Positions 12,994 through 24,769 of a DNA stretch of 64,000 nt are shown here, one piece after another; the first letter of the stretch is position 1; each line of letters begins with the position of its first letter. The translations under genes and the position numbers were made by a program. This DNA comes from Whitmania pigra (Eukaryota > Annelida > Clitellata > Hirudinida > Haemopidae). The notes below the pieces were generated by a model, which had not been told where the DNA came from, did no database searches, and was given only the letters and a program-made list of their open reading frames with translations. The stretch is taken from NCBI GenBank assembly GCA_021613335.1, contig JAJTWR010000365.1, positions 2,111,001 through 2,175,000 of the forward strand, given 5' to 3'.

Positions 12994-15900
12994 TCAATGG
13001 GGGCAAAGCTCCTCTTCTGACTTCTCCAATGAGTCGCCAACCACTCTAAGGTCAAGGGTCAGCATTTCCTCGTTTCTCTGGGATTCTTTCAGCCACTGAC
13101 AAATGAACCTCTCCAGGTCTTGGGAGAGTTTTCCAGATTCCAGATCCCTTTTTACTGACTCGACCTGTTTGAAGGTTGAAATTTAAATTAAACAAATTCA
13201 ATTAAAAGGCATATTCGTAAAAATGTTTCCTCAAAATTTAAAACATAAAAGTGCTGAATGTTTTTGTACACTGATAAGTCAGTCATTATATTAGCTTAAG
13301 AAACTTTTCCTGAGTGGCTCAAGTATTATTGAGAGATCGTAAGTCACCAAAGACTGAACCAAACAAGCATTCAACTCAAGATGTTCTATTTACAAGCAAC
13401 TTCAAGAACCTGATATGATTGACCTAGTTTTAAAGTTTCTGCGAACCAACCATGCCTTAGCTACTTTGAGCACAGCTGCAATCACCAAGTTAATGGATAC
13501 TCATTATATTAAATTAGCAATAGTAATAAATTATGCTAATCATATCAGATGTTGACAGCAAGTCACAAACTTGATCAGGTTTTGTGCAAATGAACTTGAG
13601 ATGAAGCTTGTTGTTTGATGAATTTGCCTCCAAAAACAAAACCCCTCGATCTTGTTCAAAATATCTGCAACCGGATCAAATGCAAGTTAAGTAATAAATT
13701 TAACGACTTTGAATCGAATGCAGGAATTAATCTGATCCACCTGACGAGGCATGCATGAAGTTGTGACTGAGGGTTGGCAAGATGGTCATAGATTTCACGA
13801 CAGAATGCTTGAATGTTATGCGAAACTTCCCTCAGATCATCATCATCAAAATCTCCAACATTGTTCAGGAAAGACGAGTCAAAGCCATTTTTAAATGAAG
13901 GAAGCTGAACGGTGGATTCGTGCTATTGCAAAAACAAGTCTTTAATTAAAAATACTTTGCAAATACAGATACAATAAAAAATAATGAGAACACTTGATCA
14001 GGCTGCTCATTCAATTCAAATGAAGCAGTGCTGCATCTCAATAAGGCCCCGCTCTCAATTTGTATTTTGAACTCGATAATATTAAACGTGACGTAAGGGA
14101 AACAAACACGAGTACCTTAAAAGACTCGTTGACCAGGTTTGCGAGTTGGACGTCGGACTTCTTTTTCTTTTGTTTCCCAAAACAATTGCAAAATAAACAA
14201 GCAAATGCATTTCCTTTGCTTTTCGATTTCTTTATTTTTGGCCGCTTAGTTCCGGCATTATCGTCAATTGCAGCACTGAGTCTGAGAGAGGCATTTCTCT
14301 GTATTTCGAGTCTCCTCACGGTGGAAAATGTTGACTGGATGTCCTCCAGACTTATCGTGTTTTTGCGAAGAATTTGCGACACGGCGAGAAACTTGACGTC
14401 GTTTATCGACTTGATGCAGTTAACTCTTATGTACAATTCCACCTGACCTGAATGCAAAACATTTGTTGAACACCAGATAGAACTTCACAAACTAATTAAC
14501 AATTACCTTTATGTCTGGACTTACTGAGATAGCCTAAAAGTAAATGAATGGACTTGCATAAGTTGAGAGACAAAAACAATCATAAATCTAAGAGGGAAAA
14601 GCTAACCAGAGCCACTGAGCGCTTTAATCCTGACGCCGTCGTCGGCCATGTTTGCAAGAAAATGTTGTCCTGTGAGTCTGAGGGCATTTGTAAAAAGATT
14701 CCTCGATTGCTGCTGATTTTCAATAATCTGCAACAACTTCTTGTTCCTTTTTTCCACATCGTCTTCCCCGAAACCAAGAAGTTCGTCGACCTGTTCACCG
14801 CTGATGGCTCCATTCCTCATCAAATAATCGAGTATCGGTTCACAGTCAAGCATTTGAACCATCTCTTTCTTCTTGCTGAGATCTCCGTCTGCGGCATCAA
14901 ACAAAAGGTCTGTCGACGTGAGTGTCGTGGAAGTAGTTGAAGGTTGGATGTGGAAGGGAGGGGTGGACTTGTTGGTTTGCACCATTCTGGTCAGTACAGG
15001 TGTCGACGTGGAGCAACTCGATCTTGTAGGAGTTACTTCTATTGACGAACAGCATGAAACTAAAAACAACCAAAAACATTCAGCTTAGTAGAATAATTAT
15101 CACATGTTTCGTCAAACAGCTAGTCGTCGTAATTACAACTGATAACAGATGCCTTTCTATAACTTTCCAACAGAACTGCATTCAAAGATTTCAATCAATC
15201 TCAGAAAGATTTTTGATTTTATGGTTCTTTGATGGCATGATGATATATTGATAGTTGTAAATGAAGTAGAAAAAGCAAATTAATTCACAAAATTTTTAGT
15301 TACTTAACAAATTTCATAAAAGTAGCTAAATACAATAGCAGGTTGTCATCAAAGAATCAGGACTAAGATTTAGACACTTGAAAGCAACATTGATTACACA
15401 TTAGAATGGTGTTTCCCAGAATACCTACAAGTCCTCTTGCCAAGCCTACTATTGCTTCTCAATGATAAGAGAATAGCATTTATTCAAGTTTTGTAAACTT
15501 ATAAAGAATTATTTGTGATCTACTGTAAGAAACACATTCTTGCAATATTATTAATCAGAATGGCAAGAAAATGGCGATTTTGATAAAGTGATTTGTAGCT
15601 TCAGACACCACAAAGCAAGATAACAAAAATTATAAAAATTCGAGGCAGTTTTTAAATAATTCTATCTCAGATTCTATTGTTTTTTTCTTATGTTCTTTGT
15701 ACTTTTCTGACTTATATTTTGTAATATATGGTCTGGTGCAGTATGGCTTGAAGAAGATCCATGTAGAGAACAGGTAAAAGTTTTACAAACCTTTAAGTTT
15801 GTCACATTTGACAAATCCTAATGATGCTGCTGCTGCATATCAACACCTACCATATTGATAGTGATAATTCACACATAGGTTCTTAAGCTTTCAAACAAAG

Positions 15901-16597
15901 AGAATATTTTTAAGTCTGAAAAAAGCTTGTGCAATGAATCCGTAAGTACCCAGCATTCCTAATGGGATACGTGCTTTGCATAATTTAATAATGCGTATCA
16001 AATTCAACTAAAGTGAGGTATTACAGCAAGGTTAATGATGATCAACATTGAAATTTGTTTGACGCCTGGACAAAATTAAGTTCTTCAGAAAGTATCTCAA
16101 CAACCAAATGAGACAATGAGGAGCATTTTTGTTCCATTTTTTGTAACAAAACATCCCCTCTAAAGATTACTATCTCTCCAGAATTTTTTGGACTCACAAG
16201 GTAAGAGGATGACTCATCCAAAACAGCATTTCTAATCTCAAACCATTCTAGAATTTGTATCCATGTCTACATACACAATGTAACCACTTTCAGTGAAAGA
16301 AATTGCAATATTATAGCATAAGTGACAGAGCTTCCAGCCATATCCATAGTCTATTAATTAATTTGTGTTAATCTTTAAACTTTGGTTTGGTGTGCAGTTA
16401 TCAATATCCAACGTGACTGCACTTTTTTCTAACTTTATACAAACTACACGCATGAGGATGAGCAAATAAAATAAAGTCGCTTGCATCTTACTTTAAATCG
16501 CAGTTGGTTTAAAAACAAGTAGCATTCAAAATAATACTAATAATGGTAATAAACAACATATATAAGACAAACCTTCTTCTGATCCAACGTGCCCCAT
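12994..16597 (-). CDS. CARD-domain protein with unknown C-terminal half
   Basis: Probable signalling adaptor. Seven exons join in phase: 16597-16573, 15059-14607, 14533-14507, 14447-14116, 13922-13741, 13664-13571 and 13164-12994 (427 residues). A Ser/Thr-rich stretch (10-60) precedes a CARD-like six-helix region at about 72-150: DCEPILDYLMRNGAISGEQ, DDVEKRNKKLLQIIENQ, NLFTNALRLTGQHFLANM. Such domains recruit caspases or adaptors by CARD-CARD contact. Residues 238-266 form a basic-Cys-basic patch (KSKSKGN, then FACLFCNCFG, then KQKKKKSD) that could bind membrane or be palmitoylated. The C-terminal 150 residues are helical and acidic, with no family that I recognise. Exon 1 encodes only MGHVGSEE; its 5' position rests on the splice phase and is the weakest part. 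There is no caspase catalytic motif, kinase or NACHT domain. Confidence 0.75.
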
Positions 16598-17852
16598 TGT
16601 GACAATCGCGAAAAGTGTGTGTAAACTAGTTCCTAGTAAAACATTTATGAACGTCACAAACTGGGTATCACTATTAACATGATGTTACTACTACTAATGC
16701 TTCCTAATAAAGTCTCCACTTAGTGAAGTGAAGATCCCTTGTAGCTACGATAGCAAGACGAACTAGGAGCTTACTAAAACGGTGCGAGACAAACGGACTG
16801 TTGTTGTTGCTTTAATTTTTACTCATAAGAAATTGTCAGTGAAAGACAATAAATTGAAAGTACAAATTTACGTGTTAGTTATTTTGGGATGAATCTTAAA
16901 ATCTATAGTACAACAATGCCACTTTATGTCTATTTACAAATTGCTTCTAACTTTTGTTAAACTTTTGTTTTCTAATACTGACAAAAACTGATTGTAAAAA
17001 CTCAGCATAGCTTTCACAAAAATGTTATGCAATGCTTGGTGTCTTTACTATTGGTTAATTATTGGTCGAATCGAGAAACTCCAAAAATTTGAATAAATTT
17101 AGTTTAAAAAAAATTGAGTTACACAACATATATATAAAAAATATTTGTCAAAATAATGTCACTAAAACAAAACTTATTTTTATTTTTGTACATTACATTT
17201 ACTGTCCATGGCTGCCGTTGTTCATATCAGTAGTTCAGCACAGCCTAACGTTCGGTGAAGACGTTCGCGTCGTTGCCACGTTCTTCGATCTTTTAAACAT
17301 TTCCCTTTTCTTTTCTAAATGCTTAAATTGTTAATTCGTTTTACATCTTAAGACTAACCCCAAAATGAGTATTTAGAAAATTTATTTTTGAAAAATATTT
17401 TATTATGGTGGACGAAAACCGAAATATAACTAAATTATCATAGCAATTAGGTGGTACACGAAATTTAGCAAAAGTAGATGTAAATCCGAAACTGTGCTAA
17501 CTGGCAGTCCTAGGTCACTTCTTGGAAAGAACAGCTGAATTTTTGATGACAACGACGTCTTTTTGGTAGTCTTATTTAAGCACGTTAAAACCAATCCAAC
17601 GACGTATTGCATAATATTAATTTAGTTACACCTATAAGAAAACATAATCACTCTTTTTGGTAAACGTTCCAAAACAAATTGAATCTACAAAATTATTTAG
17701 CCTTGAAATATTTTTATATTGAAAATATATGATTTGCAGTAATAATAATATTTTTAAAATTTGAAATTTTGATTCAAATCTTTTATAACGTTTTGGAACT
17801 TCTTATATATTTCTGTTTGCTATTGAGCTCCAGTGGAGGTTGCCATATTTTG
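16598..17852. promoter_or_regulatory. Divergent intergenic region, CARD gene / RSRC2
   Basis: About 1.25 kb separate the two start codons, so both promoters should lie here. The sequence is AT-rich; the open frames (for example 17062-17334) show no family resemblance. No TATA box or other element can be assigned with confidence. Confidence 0.4.
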
Positions 17853-20416
17853 ATGTCTACAAAAATGTCGAAGCTGGTCGGTTACGATAGCGGGGATGAG
17901 AGTGCTAATGAAACTGGTGCCTTTCCCAAGCCAAATGAGGTAGTTCAACATTGCGAATATTATTGTTAATAGAATGGGATGCTAAAATACGTGAAATTAT
18001 TTGCCAAAAGTCTTTAAAGTTGGGCATGCTCATTTTTCTGCTTATTTAAGAGTTTAACTCTCTATAAACATTTATGGACTTGAATCAAGTTGAGGCGATC
18101 AATGACCAAAGCTATATCAATTAAATAAATGTCAAACCACAAAATTGCATTCTTTAGCACTCTTGAAGAGTGATACCCCAAAATTTATTATTTGTGATTA
18201 AAGTGATTCGTGGAGCGATGCTCTAGAACTAGATCATTAATTTTAGCATCCCTGAAAAATGATGGTTTCCAATATTTATTGTGTATGAAAGACATGCACC
18301 ATTTATGTCATAAACTCATCTTTACCATATTTTACAACTGTTTTTGCTTTATAATTATAACTCAAGTCACCCTTGGTGACTTTATCCGAAAACTGGATCA
18401 ACCCTTTTGGTTTGGCAATCTGCTGCAAATGTGAGTACATGAAAGAAAGACCTTTGTAATTATACATCTCTTGATATGGTGTTATCTAATTTATAGAGTG
18501 CTAAAGAATGCTCTAAGATGGATGCTGAAATTTTATTCTACTAGTTATTGATTTTGATTTTAATGGTTCACTTGTTTTTCATTGGAGTGTGTTGTCATAT
18601 AGGGAGAAGAAGGCTGCTCAAAAGAGAAATCACTGGAAGATGAATGGGACAGTTTCAATCAAATGATTTCTGGAAAGGCATCAGATAACCAAGAACATTT
18701 GGTGAGTTATCCTGCTAGGTCACTGCAAGTCATGCCCAATCCATCTCTTGGTCTAAATGATGTGAACACTAGAACAAAACAACTTTCAGATCTTAAGTCA
18801 GGTTTGTATGACATTATATGTTATATTTTGCTTCTAGACTTATTGCAAATTGATATTTTGTTTAGATGCATCCAAACCAGAAATATTGTATGACCCACTG
18901 AATCAAAATTCGAGTGATGATGATATTGATAGCAAAGATGAAATTCTAAAAACCAAGGTTTGGTTGTAATGGCTAAAACATTCTTTTCCTAATATTTCAT
19001 TCTGAGACTTTCATTAGGAACAAAACAAGGAAAGATTTTTCAAAGAGGTGGTTGTTGAGCAGGAAAGTATAATTAACCCATCAACAAGTTCCAAGGACTC
19101 AAAACTGTCAGAAAGAAGGGATCAGCGCAGTGATGAGAAGGTGCACAAAAGACGCAAGAGAGACTCATCATTATCCGATGAATCAGCATCTCCAAAAAGC
19201 AAGAAGAGCAAGGTCTCTCCATTACATAAAAAATCTGTCAGTAGTGAATGAAGGAATGCTGAGTCTTGTTCTGATATATAAAAAGAGTTATTTTAACAGA
19301 CGAGACGTTCCCGATCAAGAGATAGGTCAAAAGACAGATCAAGAAGGAGGCATGATTCAAGAGAAAGGAGCTCATCCAGAAATAGACGCAAACACAGAAG
19401 CTCAAAAAATGCCAGGAGGAGTCGGTCAAGGTGCAATTGATTCTTTAAAATTGGTAATTAGAATTCTTGGAAATGTGATTATTTCTGTTGGATTAAAGGT
19501 CAAAGCAGCGCAGCAGGAGGAGGTATGACAGACACAGGTCTAGGTCGAGATCTGATTCAAGTTCTCGTCATAGGAACAACAGAAATAAGGCAACTTCAAA
19601 AAATACTGGACCGGCCAAGGCAGCAAACCCAAAGAATTTTAAGGAACAACTCAAAGCTATGTTCCTCCAAACTCAAAACCAAACAGCTGAGGAAATTGAG
19701 AGAGAGATCCAGCTTGATGACAAGAAACTTTGTGAGTTGGGCTTAAAATGTCTTTGATTCTCCAAGAAACTCTTCTGTTGCTGATTATTGATACTATTTA
19801 GTAACAGCAAATGAGAAGAAGAGCTTCTTGCCACTCAATAATTCCAATCCATTGGCAGCTATGGTCGCAGGAAGTTCAAAGGCAACAACTCAGCAGGCAT
19901 TGGCCCAAACAATGGCAGCAATGCATGCCAAGGTTCAGGAGATAACTGGTGTGGCAGTTCCAAAATATTATAATCCTTCTGCCATAAACCCCATCAAATA
20001 TGCAGAGCAACTCAAGAAGAGGAAATTGCTCTGGTCAAAAAACAAGGAGGTTGATAAGGACAAGGAGGTATGTAAAGTGTTATAATTCTCAACATTTTTT
20101 ACTATAGTTGAAATAACTTCTCTGTGGACAGGTTGATGTTAAAACGCAAGCACAGTGGTCAAACACATCCTTCACTTCTGATCAGGATGGCAAGATGGCT
20201 GCTAAATTTAGAAAGTTAATGGGTATCAAAGAGGACGAAAGGTTGGCAGCCATGGCCGGAGATGAAGATCTGAGCAAGCTGACGGAAGAGCAAAGAAAGA
20301 AGCAAGAGGAACTGTTCCAGCAACTTGCACGCGAGTACGACTTTGCCAGGATGACCACCCACACCTGCCGTGGAGTGGGTCTCGGTTTCACTTCCCACAA
20401 CTTATCCCAGTCATGA
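17853..20416 (+). CDS. RSRC2: RSRC2, arginine/serine-rich coiled-coil protein
   Basis: Nuclear RS-domain protein, presumably linked to pre-mRNA processing. Eight exons in phase: 17853-17939, 18603-18801, 18866-18957, 19018-19236, 19300-19430, 19499-19731, 19808-20067 and 20132-20416 (501 residues). An acidic N-terminus begins SKLVGYDSGDES. Residues about 200-270 are the RS-rich region with many RS and SR dipeptides. A coiled-coil stretch FKEQLKAMFLQTQNQ leads to the family's conserved C-terminal part: GVAVPKYYNPSAINPIKYAE, KKRKLLW, KFRKLMGIKEDE and the end THTCRGVGLGFTSHNLSQS. These match remembered human RSRC2 well. The start is the first of two nearby in-frame ATGs (17853 and 17865). The gene ends 278 bp before the convergent AUTS2-family gene. 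Confidence 0.93.
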
Positions 20417-20455
20417 TTTCCACTTAACTGTTTTGTACATAACTTAATGTTTTGA

Positions 20456-20461
20456 AATAAA
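20456..20461 (+). promoter_or_regulatory. Poly(A) signal AATAAA for RSRC2
   Basis: Canonical AATAAA 40 bp after the RSRC2 stop codon. Confidence 0.75.
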
Positions 20462-20473
20462 TGTTTTCAATAT

Positions 20474-20479
20474 TTTATT
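20474..20479 (-). promoter_or_regulatory. Candidate poly(A) signal for the AUTS2-family gene
   Basis: AATAAA on the minus strand, 216 bp after the AUTS2-family stop and only 12 bp beyond the RSRC2 signal on the other strand. Confidence 0.55.
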
Positions 20480-20694
20480 GACATCAATTTTCTGCTATAA
20501 CAATCGGTAAAAATGCCACAATGTTCCAAATCAACAAATTTTAAAATTCTAGTGGAAGACAAAACAACCAAGCAATGTCACATTTACTGGGGTAATTCTC
20601 TAACAATGATTGAAAAGCTATATTTGCCAGAAAAATTTAAGGGTGAGTTCAAGGTCAAATACTGCAGTTCAGATGTTTGTGGGTGGTGATGGGC

Positions 20695-23600
20695 TCATCG
20701 ATAGGGGGGTAGGAGGGGTGGAACTGGTAGGCACATGGAACTCTTGCTTTGGTTGCCTTCTTGTGGCTTGCTTGGTGCTGCAGGTGGATACATTCCCGGT
20801 GGATAAGAGCCCCACATGTGGGGGTGGTTCGAAGGTGAAGGCGCAAGCCCGGGGTCGTTATGTTTTAAGAACGGTGACCTTCTGGAAGGATCAAGCATCT
20901 GTGGGAGGAGGCCACTCCCTATCAGCTCCGGGCCTGGGTATGGCTTACCAAATCCACCATGAAAGTTGGGGAAACCCAATGGAAGTTCCTGTTTGGCTGG
21001 GGGTTTGTTGACGCTCGACACACCATATCTTTGCGACTGCAGACTGGAAAGATGCAGATTGGGTTGGAGTGAGTTGTTTGGTCCTGGTGGTGGAAAGAAG
21101 GGAAAGCTGGTGAGACTAGGATTGCTCGGAGTTCGATTTCTGCGATGAGATTCTGGAGAAGGAAGTCTTGCATCCTTGGTGGCTGTTGAGTATTTGTCGG
21201 CCATGAGCTTGCGGTCTTGCTGACCCCTGAACAAGTCCTCCCCAATGGGGAGGAATGGAGGAAGTGATGATGAAAAAGGGTTTAGTGGACCTTTGTTAAA
21301 GTATGATGGGTCATTTGCAGCAAGGTTCCTATTGAAGGGTCCCATGCTATTGTCAAGAAAGTCCTTTTTTTCATTGAAAGCATTGATTGATGGCTGATGA
21401 AGGAAATGGCCTGAAGCAATGTGGGGTGAATACGGAAAGTCTTCTACTTGGCCTCTGCCAGAATTGATCCTCAATACTGTATCTCTAAAATTTGTATAGT
21501 TTAAAATGACTTTAAATCAATTTAAAAAGAATGTAATGTGCACCCTTAAAAATGCTAACCTTTCTTTCCTGGCAAAGTCCATCATCCTCAAATCTACATT
21601 TTCTTGCCCTGCTCTTTCTGTTTTCATGTTAAGTGGATTGTTCACCCATCCCTGTCTTAGGGGTGGAGGGGATCCTAACCTACCTGTAACATAACAATAG
21701 CTTAATAAATGAGCAACTATTTCAATGGAAGCAATTACCTGTGGAGGATTTGTATATCAGGTTCGAGTCATTGCCCTTGGAGTTATTAAATTTGAGCCCA
21801 TAAGAAGTATCATCCGCCTGTTGCTTCAAGCCTCGGCAATGCATAAGTATCCTCCAAGCCAGTTGAACATGTGCCGAGCACCATCGTCCTTTAAATCCAG
21901 GCCTTCCATTTCCATTGCTTTGCTTCTGTTCATTAAAAAGTGCAATCACCTACCATTCCCTCTTAATATCTTTAGCACAATTCAAATCCATATTATTATT
22001 ATTATTAGTATTATCATCACCACCACAACTATTATTATTATGTCAATCTCATATCTTAGTTATAATACCACCGATTCATATTTTACGATTTTCTTGTCTC
22101 ACCCAATCTCGGTCACGAAACTTTGCAAGCAATTGGGAGGCAGGTAGTGAATTTGATCTGTGGTCTGCCTATGTGAAAACCATAACGAAAAAACTATGAA
22201 TGTATAAATTTATTTAAAAGATGCCCACCAAAAAGCCTCACCATGGGCATGAAAGCACCCCTCGTAGGGAGACCAGGACGGGCATGAATAGACGAGCTAA
22301 AAATGTTGGTGGATGGTTGGAAGTACATGGGTGGAGCCATTTGTGTCTAAAATTAAGTTTATTGTTTTATGTAATGATAAATTCAAAACATCTTGCTGAA
22401 ACTGTGTGCCAGATCTAAAAGTTTCAACCTGCATTGGGTGGACAGGAGGAGGAACCGTTGGCAAGGGGGCATAAGGAGATGCAGGCACCACGTGCTGGTG
22501 ATGATGGAGGTGCTGATGCTGATGCATTTCTGTCCTCAATGTCAAAGTTGGTTGCAAACCAGGAATGGCCATAGGGATGTTAATACCTGTTCCTAAGAGT
22601 GGCATTGCACGAAGGCTCCCACTGCCATCTTGCAAGAAACGATCATTTAGTCCCTGCTGGACTCTCAACATCTCTTGGTCTAAAATAATTTTAAAGTTGT
22701 ACAATTCCATTTCTAACACAAAATATTGAATGGCCACTTACTTGCAGCCATTTGAGCAGCAAGAAGTTCAAATTGTCCCCATCCAGGCATCATCATCGGA
22801 GGATGCTGAGGAGGGAGCGTCACACCAAGTCCCGTGGGCGGAACCACCGTAGGCATAGACAGACAGAAGCCACCACCGGCATGAATGGGTGGAGTCAGTC
22901 TCGGTGGAACGAAAGCAGGAGGCCTGAATGGCGGAAGTCGGTCGGACATTCTGGGGCTATCGGCTCTGCCTCGATGTCTCGGAGAAAACCCAGGCTTGGA
23001 GGAAGAAGACAAGGACGACAGGGGTCCGATAGAAGACGTTTTACGACTTGCTGAAGAACATGACTTCTTCTCGCAAGAAAGACTTCAAATAAAAAATTAG
23101 CTTTTGAAATTGACAACACACAAGGGAGAAAAAAAAAACATACTTTTTGTGCTTGTTTTTGACACGACTTGCATCGTATCGGACATCTGTTCTCGCACAT
23201 CCAACAAGCACGGAGTCATTTCTGAGTGCTTTTCCATCTCCAAAGACGAGCCCGGCATACCATCGCACCCAAGACGTCCCGCCACTGTGGCTCGAAGAAT
23301 CATCTAGAACCAGGACAACGTCGTCGGGCGTTGGCGATCTCCTTTTCGAAGATTCCTTTTTAATAGAGGTCATCTCCACTTTAGTTTCCAAGCTTGTTGA
23401 TAGTCCAGAAAATGTTGGATCGAGTGCATCCAATTCACAATCAGGCTTGATAAGTGGCTTAACATCACTCCTCATGGATGCACTGCAACCTATGTTCCCC
23501 TCCCTTCTTGTTACCCCTTCAATTAAGGCATCATCATCATCCTCAAATTCCTTTTTAAGACTTGATTTTGCCTGCTTGGTTTCAGGTCCTTGGCAAATAT

Positions 23601-24769
23601 TCTGTGAAGGTCCATGGAGCATTCCATCGATGTTTGGCTGTAAATGCAACTTAGGTATGAAAGTAAAAAGTATGTAAACATCTTGTGACTAATAACATAA
23701 AAGTCACCTTAATTTCGGTGTTGTCCCATAAGGCCTTTTTAGATTCAATTTGATCCTCCGCTTCTTCAGGCGGCCTCTTCACTGCCACTTTCGGCACCTC
23801 GAGAGATCCTCGGTGATCACCGCTGGCTTCATTGGATGCACTTTCCGAGGGAACCATTAAACTTTCCATCATTCTATCATCCATATTCTCTTCTACTGTT
23901 GCATCACTCGAAGAGTCATCCAGTTCATGCTTTTGGATCTTAAAATCATTTACCACACTTGACAGAAACTGATGATGATATTAGGTTTGTAATAAAGTGC
24001 AATTACATTGACAACTAAAACATGGTAATTATGTAATGCTTATTGCATATAAGGTATAGTCAAGTACTTGAATATAATATAACAATGTCATTATAACAAA
24101 AATTCATCAAATGAAACTTCTGTTTAAGCAAGATGCCACACAGTTACACCACTGGAGAAACGGATATTCAGACTATTTCATATGCGATTTAACTTACACT
24201 CTCAGGAATTCTAACTGGAATTTGATGCCTATTAGAATGTGATGAAGTATTGACCTGTCTCTTTGACTTTTGTTCATAATAGCTTTATAACAACACAAAA
24301 TTAGAAAAAGATACTTTAATTTGCAAACCACCACAAACTAACATTTTGTTTTCTTTGAAATTTCCATGTAAAGGTTTTCCTTTACAATTTTTGAGGAAAT
24401 CCTAAAGTAAATGAAGACAATAAGAGAAACTTAACATTTCAAAGAAAAAACGAAATCAACTGAAAAACAGTCAACTTCACAACAACTTCTAACCTCCAAA
24501 TCCTCAAAAGCAGAGAAACTTAAAATAGAGAACCCATCAATGATGTCTTCATGAAATGCCTTTATTACAGAAGCATCTGAGATACTATTCGATTTATTTC
24601 TCATTTTATTTTTTGTGTTTGGGGAGCAAGTCTTCGTCGACGAATTCACAGAAACTAGCTGTTTGTCGACTAAAAAACGATCAAAATTTTTATCGCCAAT
24701 TTCTTCCGTCGTTTCATCTCCGGATCCATAAAATTTTGACAATGTCCTTTTAATTTTCGTTGATGTCAT
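20695..24769 (-). CDS. AUTS2: AUTS2/FBRSL1-family transcription regulator
   Basis: In vertebrates this family joins variant Polycomb complexes and CBP/p300 as a nuclear regulator. Twelve exons join in phase: 24769-24494, 24401-24343, 24282-24198, 23968-23708, 23637-23144, 23082-22742, 22679-22429, 22346-22242, 22168-22103, 21925-21739, 21683-21560 and 21484-20695 (1012 residues). Three blocks identify it. DIIDGFSILSFSAFEDLE (about 75-92) matches the family's N-terminal signature. A His-rich run HQHQHLHHHQH preceded by LTLRTEMHQ sits in exon 7. GRWCSAHVQLAWRI (about 659-672), followed by YGLKFN, matches the conserved AUTS2 core. The rest is Pro/Ser-rich and probably disordered, ending in a 263-residue Pro-rich exon. 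The protein is a little shorter than human AUTS2. The exon 8/9 acceptor was chosen by phase (GCAGACCAC start at 22168). Confidence 0.9.

Noticed and set aside
14060..14446. 128-codon plus-strand frame
   Set aside because: Antisense of exon 4 of the CARD gene.
22720..23100. RS-like plus-strand frame of 100 codons
   Set aside because: Antisense of AUTS2-family exon 6; its Arg-rich look comes from the Pro/Ser-rich sense strand.
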